A stretch of 64,000 nucleotides of DNA from Paraburkholderia ginsengiterrae (GTDB lineage: Bacteria > Pseudomonadota > Gammaproteobacteria > Burkholderiales > Burkholderiaceae). The notes beneath the pieces are model-generated. The model saw nothing but the letters and a program-made list of their open reading frames with translations, ran no database searches and was not told the origin of the DNA. The DNA lies in NCBI RefSeq assembly GCF_001645125.1, contig NZ_LXKA01000393.1:62001-126000 (forward strand). Direction: 5' to 3'. This document shows positions 16,321 through 26,175 of this stretch, piece by piece. Both the position numbers and the translations under genes were made by a program. Every line of letters starts with the position of its first letter. Position 1 is the stretch's first letter.

Positions 16321-17472
16321 ATGAAGAAAGCTTTGCTCGCCGCTGCGCTGATGTCAGCCGGTGTTGTTGCGCATGCCCAAAGCAGCGTGACGCTGTACGG
16401 CCGCCTTGACGCTGGCCTGGAATACATGACGGGCGTTCCGCAAGGCGTGGGTGCAAACGGCCAGGCAACGGGCAGCACGAACCGTTGGCGCGCGGAAAGC
16501 GGCGACTGGGGTACCAGCCTGTGGGGTATGAAGGGCGTTGAGGACATCGGTGGCGGCAACAAGGTCCTGTTCCAGTTGGAAGGCTCCTTCAACACCATGA
16601 CGGGTGCAGGCCCTGGCGGCGGCGGTCTCTTCAATCGCTGGGCAACTGTCGGCGTGGCGAACGACCAGTACGGTACGTTCACGATGGGCCGCATGCTCTA
16701 CATCTCGAACGGCGTGTGGGACTTCGACCCGTTCGGTCAATCGAGCTGGTCGTCGGCATCGCTGGTGCGTGGCCGCAACTGGCCGCAATCGAGCAACAAC
16801 TTCGCGTACCAGTCGCCGAAGATCGCAGGCTTTGACTTCTACGGCCAATACGCGCTGTCGAACGCAACGAGCTGGAACGGCAACGGCACCACGCCTCAAG
16901 GTCGTGAAGCCGGCGCACAGGTTACCTACACGACCTCGCTCTTCCAGATTCGCGGCTTGTACGACGAAATCCGCAACCCGGCTAACGGTAATCTGTACGG
17001 TGCGAGCGCAAGCACGGTCAATCCGGGCAACATCGGCAGCGGCGTGTTCGCGGCATCGCGCGAATACTCGGCTCTCGTGAACGTGTTCCTCGGCCAGTTC
17101 AAGATTCAGGCGGCTTACCAGGCTATCCGCTCGGCGAGTGCGACGAACGTTCTGCCGGGTCAGCCGACCACGCTCGATCATGAATGGGGCGGCGTGACGT
17201 GGCAAGCAACGCCGGCTGCGGCGCTGATCGCTGCGGTGTACCACGTGAACGGCAACAACGGCGCGGGCAATGCGACGATCTACACGATCGGCGGTTCGTA
17301 CAACCTGTCCAAGCGCACGCTGCTGGACATCCAGGTTGCCACCACGCAAAACAGCAAGACGGCTAACTACGGCCTGAATGCCAACAACGCTGGTACGTCG
17401 ACCGCGACGGACAACCCGCTGCCGGGTCATAGCCAGACCGGCGTGTACGCAGGTATTCAACACTCGTTCTAA
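16321..17472 (+). CDS. Outer-membrane general porin (Gram-negative porin, OpcP/OmpC type)
   Basis: A 383-residue trimeric-type beta-barrel porin. The signal peptide MKKALLAAALMSAGVVAHA is followed by the mature start QSSVTLYGRLDAGLEY, typical of Burkholderiales porins. Alternating aromatic and polar strands continue to the C-terminal Phe (GIQHSF), the BamA recognition residue. I took the ATG at 16321 because GGAGGAG lies just upstream; the ATG at 16309 is part of that ribosome-binding region. Codon choice is more biased (AAC, GGC, CTG, CGT) than in neighbours, consistent with high expression. It is monocistronic, with two hairpins and then a T-run terminator downstream. Confidence 0.95.
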   Translation: MKKALLAAALMSAGVVAHAQSSVTLYGRLDAGLEYMTGVPQGVGANGQATGSTNRWRAESGDWGTSLWGMKGVEDIGGGNKVLFQLEGSFNTMTGAGPGGGGLFNRWATVGVANDQYGTFTMGRMLYISNGVWDFDPFGQSSWSSASLVRGRNWPQSSNNFAYQSPKIAGFDFYGQYALSNATSWNGNGTTPQGREAGAQVTYTTSLFQIRGLYDEIRNPANGNLYGASASTVNPGNIGSGVFAASREYSALVNVFLGQFKIQAAYQAIRSASATNVLPGQPTTLDHEWGGVTWQATPAAALIAAVYHVNGNNGAGNATIYTIGGSYNLSKRTLLDIQVATTQNSKTANYGLNANNAGTSTATDNPLPGHSQTGVYAGIQHSF

Positions 17473-17485
17473 TCAAACGGTGTTT

Positions 17486-17535
17486 GCCCCGAAGGACTTC
17501 CTTCGGGGCGCCCCCCAAGGGGACTTCCTTCGGGG
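17486..17535 (+). repeat. Two tandem hairpins with a 17-base direct repeat after the porin
   Basis: A perfect 10-bp stem (GCCCCGAAGG, loop ACTT, CCTTCGGGGC) at 17486-17509 begins 13 bases after the porin stop. The 17 bases from 17494 are repeated at 17521 and can form a second, weaker hairpin. Neither has a T-run, so they are more likely mRNA 3'-end stabilisers than terminators. Confidence 0.65.
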
Positions 17536-17591
17536 CGTAGTCAGGAGTTCTCCAAGAGAATCTTTTTCACGCTGCTGCGAGAGGCGCGTAT

Positions 17592-17627
17592 CGGTGCGAT
17601 GTCCGCAAGGGTATCGCACCGTTTTTT
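17592..17627 (+). terminator. Intrinsic terminator of the porin transcript
   Basis: A perfect 9-bp stem (CGGTGCGAT with ATCGCACCG), 12-base loop and six Ts. It is oriented for rightward transcription, 120 bases after the porin stop. Confidence 0.88.
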
Positions 17628-17676
17628 ATTGGAGCGGGTGGTTTCGTTACTGTCTGAGCGCACCGCCGCGGTGCAC

Positions 17677-18069
<393 letters not shown>

Positions 18070-18139
18070 CTACGCCGCACCGGACGCATTGCGGCATCCG
18101 GCGCGTGCTTCAGGTCAGTCAGCGATGGTTCGCCGCGGC

Positions 18140-19828
18140 TCATTCCACCGGCTCGGTGTAGCGCGAAGTAATCGGATAACGCCAGTCGCGGCCAAACGCG
18201 CGATGCGTGACGCGAATGCCGATCGGCGCCTGCCGGCGCTTGTACTCGTTGATCTTGATGAGGCGCGTGACACGTTTGACGTCGTCCACCGAGTAGGCCG
18301 CCGCGATGATTTCAGCGAGCGAGCGGTCCTCTTCCATGTACATGCGCATGATCGCGTCGAGCACTTCATACGGCGGCAAGCTGTCCTGGTCGGTCTGGTT
18401 CTCGCGCAATTCCGCCGACGGCGCGCGCGTCAGAATCCGCTCGGGAATCACGTCCTGCTTGCTGAACGTGGTGGCCTGGTTGCGGTAGTGGCAAAGCCGG
18501 TAGACGAGCGTCTTGGCAATATCTTTGATGACCGCGAAGCCGCCGGCCATGTCGCCGTACAGTGTGCAATAGCCCACCGCCATTTCGCTCTTGTTGCCGG
18601 TGGTCAGCACGATCGAGCCGAACTTGTTCGACAGTGCCATCAGCAAGGTGCCGCGAATGCGCGCCTGAATGTTTTCTTCGGTGGCGTCTTCGGCACGGCC
18701 CGCGAACTCTTCGGCAAGCGAGCTGCGGAACGCGTCGAACATCGGGGCGATCGCGATTTCGTCATAACGCACGCCAACGCGGCGCGCCATCTCGGCGGCG
18801 TCCGTCGTTGAAATATCCGCGGTGTAGCGCGACGGCATCATCACCGCGCGCACCCGGTCCGCGCCAAGAGCGTCGCACGCAACCGCCAGCACCAGCGCCG
18901 AATCCACACCGCCCGACAGCCCGATCAGCGCGCCAGGAAAGCCATTCTTGTTGATGTAGTCGCGCACGCCCATCACGAGCGCGGCATAGACCTGCGCCTC
19001 GATCGACAGTTCAGGCGCGACGGTTGCGGGCAACGGTTGGCCGTTTTCGAACTCGACGATCGCGGTGGCCTCGTCGAACTGCGCCATCTTCGCAACCAGT
19101 TGGCCTTGCGCGTCGAGCACGAACGAGCCGCCGTCGAACACCAGTTCGTCCTGCGCGCCGACCATGTTGACGTAGACCATGGGCAAGCCCGTCTCGCGAA
19201 TCCGCGCGCGCAGAATGTCGAAGCGCACCGCTTCCTTGTTCAGGTGATAAGGCGAGCCGTTCGGAATCAGCACCACTTGCGCGCCCGCCGCCTTCGCCAT
19301 TTGCGCCGCGGACGAATGCCACGCGTCTTCGCAAATCACCACGCCGTACTTCACGCCGTCCAGGTCGAACACGAACGGTTGCGGGTCGGACGCGAAGTAG
19401 CGCTTCTCGTCGAACACCTCGGTATTGGGCAAATCCTGCTTGCGATACGTGCCGCGGACTTCCCCGTCGACGATCAGCGAAGCCGCGTTGAACGTGTCGA
19501 CCGGCGGCACGCCGCGCTCGATTGGCGCGTTTGCATTACCATGGCCGTTCGCCGGCTCGCGTAGCGGATGCCCGACGATCACATGCAAGCCGGTGAAAGG
19601 CTTGAGCTGCGCGGCCAGGTCGGCCAGCGCCGCCGCACTCGCGGTATAGAACGCGGGGCGCAGCAGCAGGTCTTCGGGCGGATAGCCGGAGAGCGCGAGT
19701 TCAGGCGCGATCAGCAGCTTCGCACCATCGTTGTGCGCGGCGCGCGCGGCAGCGACGATCTTCGCGACGTTGCCGGCGAAGTCGCCGACGGTGACATTGA
19801 TTTGAGCAAGAGCGATTCGGGTCTTCAT
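18140..19828 (-). CDS. nadE: Glutamine-dependent NAD(+) synthetase
   Basis: Last step of NAD synthesis: amidation of nicotinate adenine dinucleotide using glutamine and ATP. About 563 residues. The N-terminal nitrilase-like glutaminase has its Glu (LIAPELALSGYPPEDLL), Lys (YRKQDLPN) and Cys (VVICEDAWH) triad. The C-terminal synthetase has the P-loop GLSGGVDSAL and a family ending RAFGRDWRYPITSRY. I chose the ATG at 19828 (MKTRIALAQINV), where homologues begin; an ATG at 19891 and a TTG at 19897 would add residues without a ribosome-binding site. It is followed by a PII gene, suggesting nitrogen/carbon control of NAD synthesis. It is divergent from the next gene, with little or no space between starts. 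Confidence 0.94.
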   Translation of the reverse strand: MKTRIALAQINVTVGDFAGNVAKIVAAARAAHNDGAKLLIAPELALSGYPPEDLLLRPAFYTASAAALADLAAQLKPFTGLHVIVGHPLREPANGHGNANAPIERGVPPVDTFNAASLIVDGEVRGTYRKQDLPNTEVFDEKRYFASDPQPFVFDLDGVKYGVVICEDAWHSSAAQMAKAAGAQVVLIPNGSPYHLNKEAVRFDILRARIRETGLPMVYVNMVGAQDELVFDGGSFVLDAQGQLVAKMAQFDEATAIVEFENGQPLPATVAPELSIEAQVYAALVMGVRDYINKNGFPGALIGLSGGVDSALVLAVACDALGADRVRAVMMPSRYTADISTTDAAEMARRVGVRYDEIAIAPMFDAFRSSLAEEFAGRAEDATEENIQARIRGTLLMALSNKFGSIVLTTGNKSEMAVGYCTLYGDMAGGFAVIKDIAKTLVYRLCHYRNQATTFSKQDVIPERILTRAPSAELRENQTDQDSLPPYEVLDAIMRMYMEEDRSLAEIIAAAYSVDDVKRVTRLIKINEYKRRQAPIGIRVTHRAFGRDWRYPITSRYTEPVE

Positions 19829-19974
19829 GGCAGGATCGACAGGCAAGCCAGATTGGCCTGCGAGTACCGCGGCTGGTGAGCTCGACGGCATGGACAAATC
19901 GGATAAACGAACGGCGTAGCGCTCATCGCGCCGCGCCGCTCATTGGCAACACTCATTGGATACAGTCACACAGA

Positions 19975-21144
19975 TTGAACCAGGAACGCTTTGATTATCG
20001 CACGGGCATTCTGGCGTCGCCCTCGGAGGTGGACGCCGCTGAATGGAACGCCCTACTCGCGCAGCAGTCGCAGCCCACGCCGTTTCTGCGGCATGAATTC
20101 CTGAGCGCGCTGCATGCGACCCGCTGCGCGGTCGCGGATACCGGCTGGGCGCCGCAATTCGTCACGCTCACCGACCCGCGCACGGACCGGCTCGTGGCCG
20201 CCGCACCGGTGTACCTGAAGGGGCACTCGTACGGCGAGTACGTGTTCGATTGGGCCTGGGCCGACGCCTACAAGCGTAACGGCCTGGCGTATTACCCCAA
20301 GCTGCTGTGCGCCGTGCCGTTCACGCCCGTGCAGGGCAATCGCCTGCTGGCGGCGGATACGCACGCGCTGCGTCATCTGGCGGCCACGCTGATGGCGTTC
20401 GCCGAGCAGGCCGATGTGTCGTCGCTGCACGTGCTGTTTCCGACCGAAACGGAAGCCGGCGCGCTCACCGACATGGGCATGATGCAGCGTGAAGGCGTGC
20501 AGTTTCACTGGCTGAACGACGGCTATCGCGACTTCGACGATTTCCTCTCGACACTCGAACAGAAGAAGCGCAAGAACATTCGCGCCGAGCGCCGCAAGGT
20601 GCAGGAGGCCGGCGTGACGATGCGCCGGATTCGCGGCGAGGACATTCAGGACGCCGACTGGCGCTTCTTCAGCAAGTGCTATCGGCAGACTTACCGCGAG
20701 CATTTTTCGAGTCCGTACCTGAACCTCGATTTCTTCCGCATGATCGGCGCGTCGATGCCGGAGAACCTCATGCTCGTGATCGCCGAACACGAAGGCAAGC
20801 CCATCGCCAGTTCGCTCGTGGTCTATCAGCGCGACGCGAAGACCGGCGGCACGCTGTATGGCCGCTACTGGGGCGCGTTGGAACACGTGCCGTGCCTGCA
20901 TTTCGAAACGGCGTACTACCAGCCGCTCGAATTCTGCATCGAGGAAAAGCTCGGCGCGTTCGAAGGCGGCGCCCAGGGCGAGCACAAGATGGCGCGCGGT
21001 TTCATGCCCACGGTCACGCGCTCGGCGCATTGGCTCGCGCACCCCGCCTTCGCCGATGCAGTCGGCCATTTTCTCGACAACGAAAAGAACAGCATCCACG
21101 CGTATGTGGATGAGTTGCGCGAACACAATCCGTTCAGAGGCTGA
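19975..21144 (+). CDS. FemAB-like GNAT-fold acyltransferase (DUF482 family)
   Basis: A protein of about 390 residues matching the FemAB-like family once called peptidoglycan biosynthesis protein (PF04339). Conserved-looking segments include DWAWADAYKRNGLAYYPKL, LEQKKRKNIRAERRKV and LYGRYWGAL. Family members have a GNAT fold and are presumed acyltransferases, but the acceptor is unknown. The start is uncertain: no ATG precedes the conserved region. A TTG at 19975 (giving MNQERFDYRTG) fits the usual N-terminus, while a GTG at 19876 would overlap the nadE leader. The next gene begins 9 bases after its stop, so the two are probably co-transcribed. Confidence 0.85.
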   Translation: MNQERFDYRTGILASPSEVDAAEWNALLAQQSQPTPFLRHEFLSALHATRCAVADTGWAPQFVTLTDPRTDRLVAAAPVYLKGHSYGEYVFDWAWADAYKRNGLAYYPKLLCAVPFTPVQGNRLLAADTHALRHLAATLMAFAEQADVSSLHVLFPTETEAGALTDMGMMQREGVQFHWLNDGYRDFDDFLSTLEQKKRKNIRAERRKVQEAGVTMRRIRGEDIQDADWRFFSKCYRQTYREHFSSPYLNLDFFRMIGASMPENLMLVIAEHEGKPIASSLVVYQRDAKTGGTLYGRYWGALEHVPCLHFETAYYQPLEFCIEEKLGAFEGGAQGEHKMARGFMPTVTRSAHWLAHPAFADAVGHFLDNEKNSIHAYVDELREHNPFRG

Positions 21145-21153
21145 AGCGCGAAT

Positions 21154-21480
21154 ATGGCGTGGTTTCTTTATCTGCTCGAATGCTCGGACGGCAGCGTCTA
21201 TACCGGCATTGCCATCGACGTGCAGGCACGCTTCGAGCAACACGCAAGCGGCACAGGCGCGCGTTATACGCGTTCGCGCAAACCGGTGCAGGTGCTGGCG
21301 TCGTTCGAACTGGCGGATCGGTCGAGCGCTTCGCGCGCGGAATATTGGGTCAAGCGGCTGCCGCCCGCCGAGAAGCGCGCGCTCGCGGCCGGTGTGCGGA
21401 CGCTCGAATCGGTCGTGCCGTTGCCGGAACCTGACGCGCTCGCCGGCGATGAGGACGGAGAAGAAACGGGCGCTGCTTGA
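21154..21480 (+). CDS. GIY-YIG nuclease-superfamily protein (UPF0213/YhbQ type)
   Basis: A 108-residue stand-alone GIY-YIG domain. The core is WFLYLLECSDGSVYTGIA, where LYLLE and VYTGI replace the GIY and YIG strands, followed by the conserved Arg in ARFEQHASGTGARYT and Glu in RAEYWVK. Small single-domain members such as E. coli YhbQ have been linked to DNA maintenance, but their role is not settled. It lies 9 bases after the acyltransferase gene and its ORF ends 54 bases from the convergent FUSC gene. Confidence 0.88.
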   Translation: MAWFLYLLECSDGSVYTGIAIDVQARFEQHASGTGARYTRSRKPVQVLASFELADRSSASRAEYWVKRLPPAEKRALAAGVRTLESVVPLPEPDALAGDEDGEETGAA

Positions 21481-21534
21481 CAGCGCCGCTGCTTGGTCTC
21501 GCTGCCGCGCCGTTCTGTCTCGCACACTAACGCG

Positions 21535-23634
21535 CTATCCCCTCGCCTCGCGCATCCTCTCGGTGAGCAGCCGAAGCATCAGCGCCAGTTCCCCTACCGC
21601 GTCGGCCTCCAGCGAAGTCAGCCTGTCGCGCACCGGCAGCGCATGACGCGCGGGCCGCAAAGTCCGATTCAACGCGGCGTCGATGTCCTCGCTCACTGCG
21701 GTGATCCATGCATCGAGTTCGTCGTGCATCTCGCGCCGGTTGGCGCTCAGGCGCAGTTGCGTGGCGGTCCCGGCCATGCGTCGCAACAGGCTCAGCACGG
21801 TCAGCGTGACGGTGTCGACCATCGAGTCTTCGAGCTTTTCGAGGCGCATGCGGCCAATGGCCTCCTCGGCGTTATTGCTACCAAGGCCGGCGGCCCGGCG
21901 CAGGCGTTCCATGTCTCTGTCTCCAGGCGCAGGCGACGCCAGCGCCGCCCTCAGATACGCGAGATTGGCGCGCACCGCGTCGTTCAGATAGACGCGGTAA
22001 TCGGCCTTTTCACGCGTCGGCCAAAGATAGAACGTGGCCAGCAGGGCCAGCACGCAGCCGAGCACATTGTTGCCGAGCCGCGTGATCGCATAGGCGAATT
22101 CGTTGGCGCCCGGCGAGGCGAAGTCGGCCACCAGCACGAACGTCGGCGTGAGGAACAGCACGAACAGGCTATAGCTGACCGGCCGCAGCGCCATGGTCGC
22201 CATCACCAGCGGAAACACCGCGAGGGAAATGCCGAGCGGCGAATGGATCGCATAACCAAGAGCCGCCGCCAGCACGCCGCCGACAATACTGCCCGCCGCC
22301 CGCTCGATACTGCGCGGCCAGGTCGCGCCGATCGACGGTTGCAGGATCAGCAGCGCCGCCATGGTGGCCCAGTAGCCGAACGGCAGCCCGAGCGCGCGGA
22401 TGATGAGAAAGCCCGTGGTCGTCGTCACGCCGACGCGTGCCGCGTGCCGCAAGCCGACGGATTGCGGCGACAGGTTCGCCTTGAGCGTCGCCCAGGTTTG
22501 CGTCAGAAACCGGGCGGCGCCTTCCTTCCAACGCTCGGACGGCGCTTGCGCCGGCGCGAAATCGACCAGCTCGAAGCCGGACTTCAGTTTCACCGGTTCC
22601 ATCAGGGCCGTTTCGAGCCGCTCGGCCAGGCGCCGCAAGCGCAGTTGCAAGCCGGCGACACGTGCCCCCTGCCCGTCGCTGGCGGCAGCGCCGATGCCGC
22701 GCAGCACGTCACCGATCGCGGTCAGCAGCCGGGCCACGCGGCGTGCGCGCCGTGCGTCGTCGGGGACTTTTTCGCATGCGCCGGAGACGGCGATCAGATA
22801 GGCAAACAACGCCTCGCCGTCGGTCAGCAAACCGAGCAGATTGTCATAGGTCTCGTGGCCGCCCGATCTCGATGCCGGCACACGCGCGAGAACTTTGCGC
22901 GAGCGCTCCAGCGCGCCGCGGGCGTCGGCGCGAAATTGCGCGGCATGGGTGGCCCAATCGCCGCGCACCGCGCGCTGTTCGAGCAGGCGGGCGCTATCCG
23001 ATGCGATATCGGCCAGACGCAGGTAGACGGCGCGCAGCGCAGCGCGGCTTGAGCCGAATGGGTGAATGCGCCAGACGGTCAGGCTCAGCGCCACGGCAAA
23101 CAGGCATCCGGCGAGATAGATGCCGAGGGACGCCATGCCGGCACGAAGATCGTGGATGGGCCGGTCGACCATCACGACACACGCGGTCGCCACGAGAATC
23201 GTCACCTGCGCCGTGGCCGCGCCCCAGATTCTGCCGAACGCACCCAGGCTCGTGAACACCAGCAGCGCGAGTGCCGCGGCCGCGGTCCCGGCACCGGATG
23301 CCAAAGCCGTCAAGCCGCCGCATACGGTGGACAGCAACGCGAAACCCATCATCGACGCAAAGCGCGCACGATTGGAGCCGGCGGCGTCGGCGAGGCACGT
23401 CCAGAAGGCGCCGATCGCGGCCCACGCGAACGCCGGATCGTGCAGCAGATTGCCCACGACCAGCATGGCCGTGGAGGCGCAAGCCGCCCTCAGGCCTTCC
23501 GGCAGACTGGCCTCGCTCGCCGAGAACGACACCATCCACACCGGCCGCTTGCGGTAGATCGTGCTAGCGAGCGCATGCAGCCGGTTCGACCAGCGCAGCG
23601 AAAACGCCGACGGTTTGGACTTGCGATTCAACAT
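21535..23634 (-). CDS. FUSC-family inner-membrane protein (YccS/aromatic-acid exporter-like)
   Basis: A 699-residue membrane protein with two hydrophobic blocks of five or six TM helices each (about residues 40-190 and 385-540). Each is followed by a cytosolic helical domain. This duplicated build is typical of the FUSC family (fusaric acid resistance, AaeB, YccS). AaeB-type members export hydroxylated aromatic acids with a membrane-fusion partner; no AaeA-like partner or LysR regulator is adjacent, so the substrate is open and a YccS-like role is equally possible. The ATG at 23634 has no strong ribosome-binding site. Monocistronic. Confidence 0.85.
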   Translation of the reverse strand: MLNRKSKPSAFSLRWSNRLHALASTIYRKRPVWMVSFSASEASLPEGLRAACASTAMLVVGNLLHDPAFAWAAIGAFWTCLADAAGSNRARFASMMGFALLSTVCGGLTALASGAGTAAAALALLVFTSLGAFGRIWGAATAQVTILVATACVVMVDRPIHDLRAGMASLGIYLAGCLFAVALSLTVWRIHPFGSSRAALRAVYLRLADIASDSARLLEQRAVRGDWATHAAQFRADARGALERSRKVLARVPASRSGGHETYDNLLGLLTDGEALFAYLIAVSGACEKVPDDARRARRVARLLTAIGDVLRGIGAAASDGQGARVAGLQLRLRRLAERLETALMEPVKLKSGFELVDFAPAQAPSERWKEGAARFLTQTWATLKANLSPQSVGLRHAARVGVTTTTGFLIIRALGLPFGYWATMAALLILQPSIGATWPRSIERAAGSIVGGVLAAALGYAIHSPLGISLAVFPLVMATMALRPVSYSLFVLFLTPTFVLVADFASPGANEFAYAITRLGNNVLGCVLALLATFYLWPTREKADYRVYLNDAVRANLAYLRAALASPAPGDRDMERLRRAAGLGSNNAEEAIGRMRLEKLEDSMVDTVTLTVLSLLRRMAGTATQLRLSANRREMHDELDAWITAVSEDIDAALNRTLRPARHALPVRDRLTSLEADAVGELALMLRLLTERMREARG

Positions 23635-23823
23635 CTGGACGGTGTGCTCCCGTGAGCGTGCAATGGCGCGGAAAAGGTCACGTGAAGCGCGTCACATGAA
23701 GCGGCACATCATAAGGGTTTACACCGAGCAATAAAAATGGCTTCGATTCATCCGCGCGATGCACTGCGTCTATGCGCGCCGTGCAGCGCGCCACCGCGAC
23801 CTGCGCATTGAGGCGGCCATAAA

Positions 23824-23862
23824 AAAAACCGCGCGGCCCTGGCGGGCTCGCGCGGTTTTTCT
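23824..23862 (-). terminator. Intrinsic terminator after ppa
   Basis: A perfect 12-bp stem (AAAAACCGCGCG with CGCGCGGTTTTT) around a 13-base loop, flanked by A and T runs. It lies 24 bases beyond the ppa stop and could also act in the other direction. Confidence 0.88.
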
Positions 23863-23885
23863 CAGTCCGAATAACGTGATGCAGC

Positions 23886-24413
23886 TTACTTCTTGAAATT
23901 CGCCACGCCTTCCGAGATTTCCTTGTGCGCGGCTTCAATGCCCGCCCAGCCGTCGACCTTCACCCACTTGCCCTTTTCGAGCGCCTTGTACTGTTCGAAG
24001 AAGTGCTTGATCTGGTCTTTCAGGTACGCCGGGACGTCGTCGATCGACTTCAGGTCGGCCGTCATCGGGCACACCTTGTCGTGCGCGACGGCGACGAGCT
24101 TCGCGTCCACGCCCGATTCGTCGGTCATTTGCAGCATGCCGAGCGCGCGTGCGCGCACCACCGAGCCTGCCAGCAGCGGGAACGGCGTGATCACCAGCAC
24201 GTCGACCGGATCGCCGTCGCCCGACAGGGTTTGCGGAATGTAGCCGTAGTTCGCCGGATAGCGCATGCCCGTGCCGATGAAACGGTCGACGTGGAGCAGG
24301 CCCGTTTCCTTGTCGGCTTCGTACTTCACCGGATCGCTTTGCGCCGGGATTTCGATGATGACGTTGAAATCTTGCGGAAGGTCTTTGCCTGCGGGGACGT
24401 GATTGAAGCTCAT
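23886..24413 (-). CDS. ppa: Inorganic pyrophosphatase
   Basis: Soluble family I enzyme, 175 residues. It hydrolyses pyrophosphate to two phosphates and so pulls biosynthetic reactions forward. The signature DGDPVDVLV (three metal-binding Asp) is present with the usual flanking GYIPQTLSG, and KWVKVDGW lies near the C-terminus. Length and sequence match the hexameric bacterial enzyme. Monocistronic, with a strong terminator. Confidence 0.96.
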   Translation of the reverse strand: MSFNHVPAGKDLPQDFNVIIEIPAQSDPVKYEADKETGLLHVDRFIGTGMRYPANYGYIPQTLSGDGDPVDVLVITPFPLLAGSVVRARALGMLQMTDESGVDAKLVAVAHDKVCPMTADLKSIDDVPAYLKDQIKHFFEQYKALEKGKWVKVDGWAGIEAAHKEISEGVANFKK

Positions 24414-24677
24414 GAACGCTCTCTGATCAGGATGGAATTCGGGACACGGCGTGCGGCTGACGGGGCCTGAGTTCGAGTCACACGCCTCGTGAAACTCGCC
24501 TCGGGCAGCCGTGCTGCGGCCGGACGTGCGAAATGGAATACGCCATTATAGCCAATCGGCCGATGGCATCCCTTGCAGGATCGGCGCGATAATCGTCTGA
24601 CGCCTTTCGGATTGTGCCTCTCGTTAGTGAACACAACGTAACCGCCGCATGGTTGCGTGACACCTCAAGGAGCCTGC

Positions 24678-26117
24678 ATGGACGAAGCCCGACACTTTAT
24701 CGGCGGCGAGTGGGCCGCCGCTTCTGGTGGTGACACGATCGCCGTGCTCGACCCTTCGGACGGCCAGCCCTTCTCCCAGTTGGCGCGCGGCAACGCGGCG
24801 GACATCGACGCCGCCGTGCGCGCCGCCCGCCGCGCCTTTGAAGGCGTGTGGGGCGAGGCGAGCGCCGCCGAGCGCGGCCGCGTGCTGTACCGGATTTCCA
24901 TGCTGGTCGCCGCGCGTCAGGAAGAACTCGCCCAGCTCGAAGCGCGCGACACCGGCAAGCCGCTCAAGCAGGCGCGCGCCGATTCGGCCGCCCTCGCCCG
25001 CTATTTCGAGTTCTACGCCGGCGCGGCGGACAAGCTGCACGGCGAGACGCTGCCTTACCAGACCGGCTATACGGTGCTGACCGTTCGCGAGCCGCACGGC
25101 GTGACGGGCCACATCGTGCCGTGGAATTACCCCATGCAGATTTTTGGCCGCAGTGTCGGCGCGGCGCTCGCCGCCGGCAATGCGTGCGTCGTCAAACCGG
25201 CCGAAGACGCGTGCCTGTCCGTCCTGCGCGTCGCGGAACTGGCCGCCGAGGCGGGCTTGCCCGCCGGTACGCTGAATATCGTCACCGGCTACGGTCATGA
25301 AGCGGGTGCGGCGCTCGCGCGTCATCCCGGCATCGATCACATTTCGTTCACCGGGTCGCCGGAAACCGGCAAGCTCGTCACGCAAATGGCCGCCGAAAAT
25401 CACGTGCCGGTCACGCTGGAACTCGGCGGCAAGTCGCCGCAAATCGTCTTCGCCGACGCCGATCTCGACGCGGCGCTGCCCGTGCTGATCTCGGCCATCG
25501 TGCAGAACGCCGGGCAAACCTGTTCGGCGGGCAGCCGCGTGCTGATCGAGCGGGCCATATACGAACCCTTGCTCGACCGGCTGAGCGGCGCGTTCCACGC
25601 GCTGCGCGTCGGCCCCTCGCAGGCCGACCTCGACTGCGGACCGCTGATCAACGCCAAACAACAGCAGCGCGTGTGGGATTTTCTCTCCGACGCGCAGCAC
25701 GACGGCATTGCCATGGCCGCGCATGGCGAGGTGATTCCCGAGGCGCCGGAAAGCGGCTTCTATCAAGCGCCCACGCTATTGCGCGACGTGCCTGCGACCC
25801 ACCGCCTCGCGCGCGACGAAGTGTTCGGCCCGGTGCTCGCGGCCATGTCCTTCGGCAGCGAAGACGAAGCGCTGGCGCTGGCCAACGGCACCCCGTTCGG
25901 CCTCGTGGCCGGCGTCTGGACGCGCGACGGCGCGCGGCAGATGCGCCTCGCGCGGCGCCTGCGCGCCGGCCAGGTGTTCATCAACAACTACGGCGCGGGT
26001 GGCGGCGTCGAACTGCCGTTCGGCGGCGTCAAGCATTCGGGCCACGGGCGCGAAAAAGGCTTCGAAGCGCTCTATGGATTCACGGTGCTGAAAACCATCG
26101 CGATCCGGCACGGCTAG
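24678..26117 (+). CDS. Aldehyde dehydrogenase family protein
   Basis: A 479-residue NAD(P)+-dependent aldehyde dehydrogenase. Motifs: VPWNYPMQ in the cofactor domain, FTGSPETGK, catalytic Glu in LELGGKSPQIV, nucleophile Cys in QNAGQTCSAGSR and the oligomerisation tail LPFGGVKHSGHGREKG. I used the ATG at 24678, six bases after AAGGAG, rather than the GTG at 24657. It is the first gene of a three-gene run (ALDH, SDR, MFS) on one strand, which points to uptake and oxidation of one carbon source. It resembles betaine-aldehyde and gamma-aminobutyraldehyde dehydrogenases, but the substrate is not assignable. Confidence 0.92.
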   Translation: MDEARHFIGGEWAAASGGDTIAVLDPSDGQPFSQLARGNAADIDAAVRAARRAFEGVWGEASAAERGRVLYRISMLVAARQEELAQLEARDTGKPLKQARADSAALARYFEFYAGAADKLHGETLPYQTGYTVLTVREPHGVTGHIVPWNYPMQIFGRSVGAALAAGNACVVKPAEDACLSVLRVAELAAEAGLPAGTLNIVTGYGHEAGAALARHPGIDHISFTGSPETGKLVTQMAAENHVPVTLELGGKSPQIVFADADLDAALPVLISAIVQNAGQTCSAGSRVLIERAIYEPLLDRLSGAFHALRVGPSQADLDCGPLINAKQQQRVWDFLSDAQHDGIAMAAHGEVIPEAPESGFYQAPTLLRDVPATHRLARDEVFGPVLAAMSFGSEDEALALANGTPFGLVAGVWTRDGARQMRLARRLRAGQVFINNYGAGGGVELPFGGVKHSGHGREKGFEALYGFTVLKTIAIRHG

Positions 26118-26175
26118 TCCGGCACATGGCAGCGAAGCACGCGCATCACCATCCACAACCCACAGCGGAGACATC

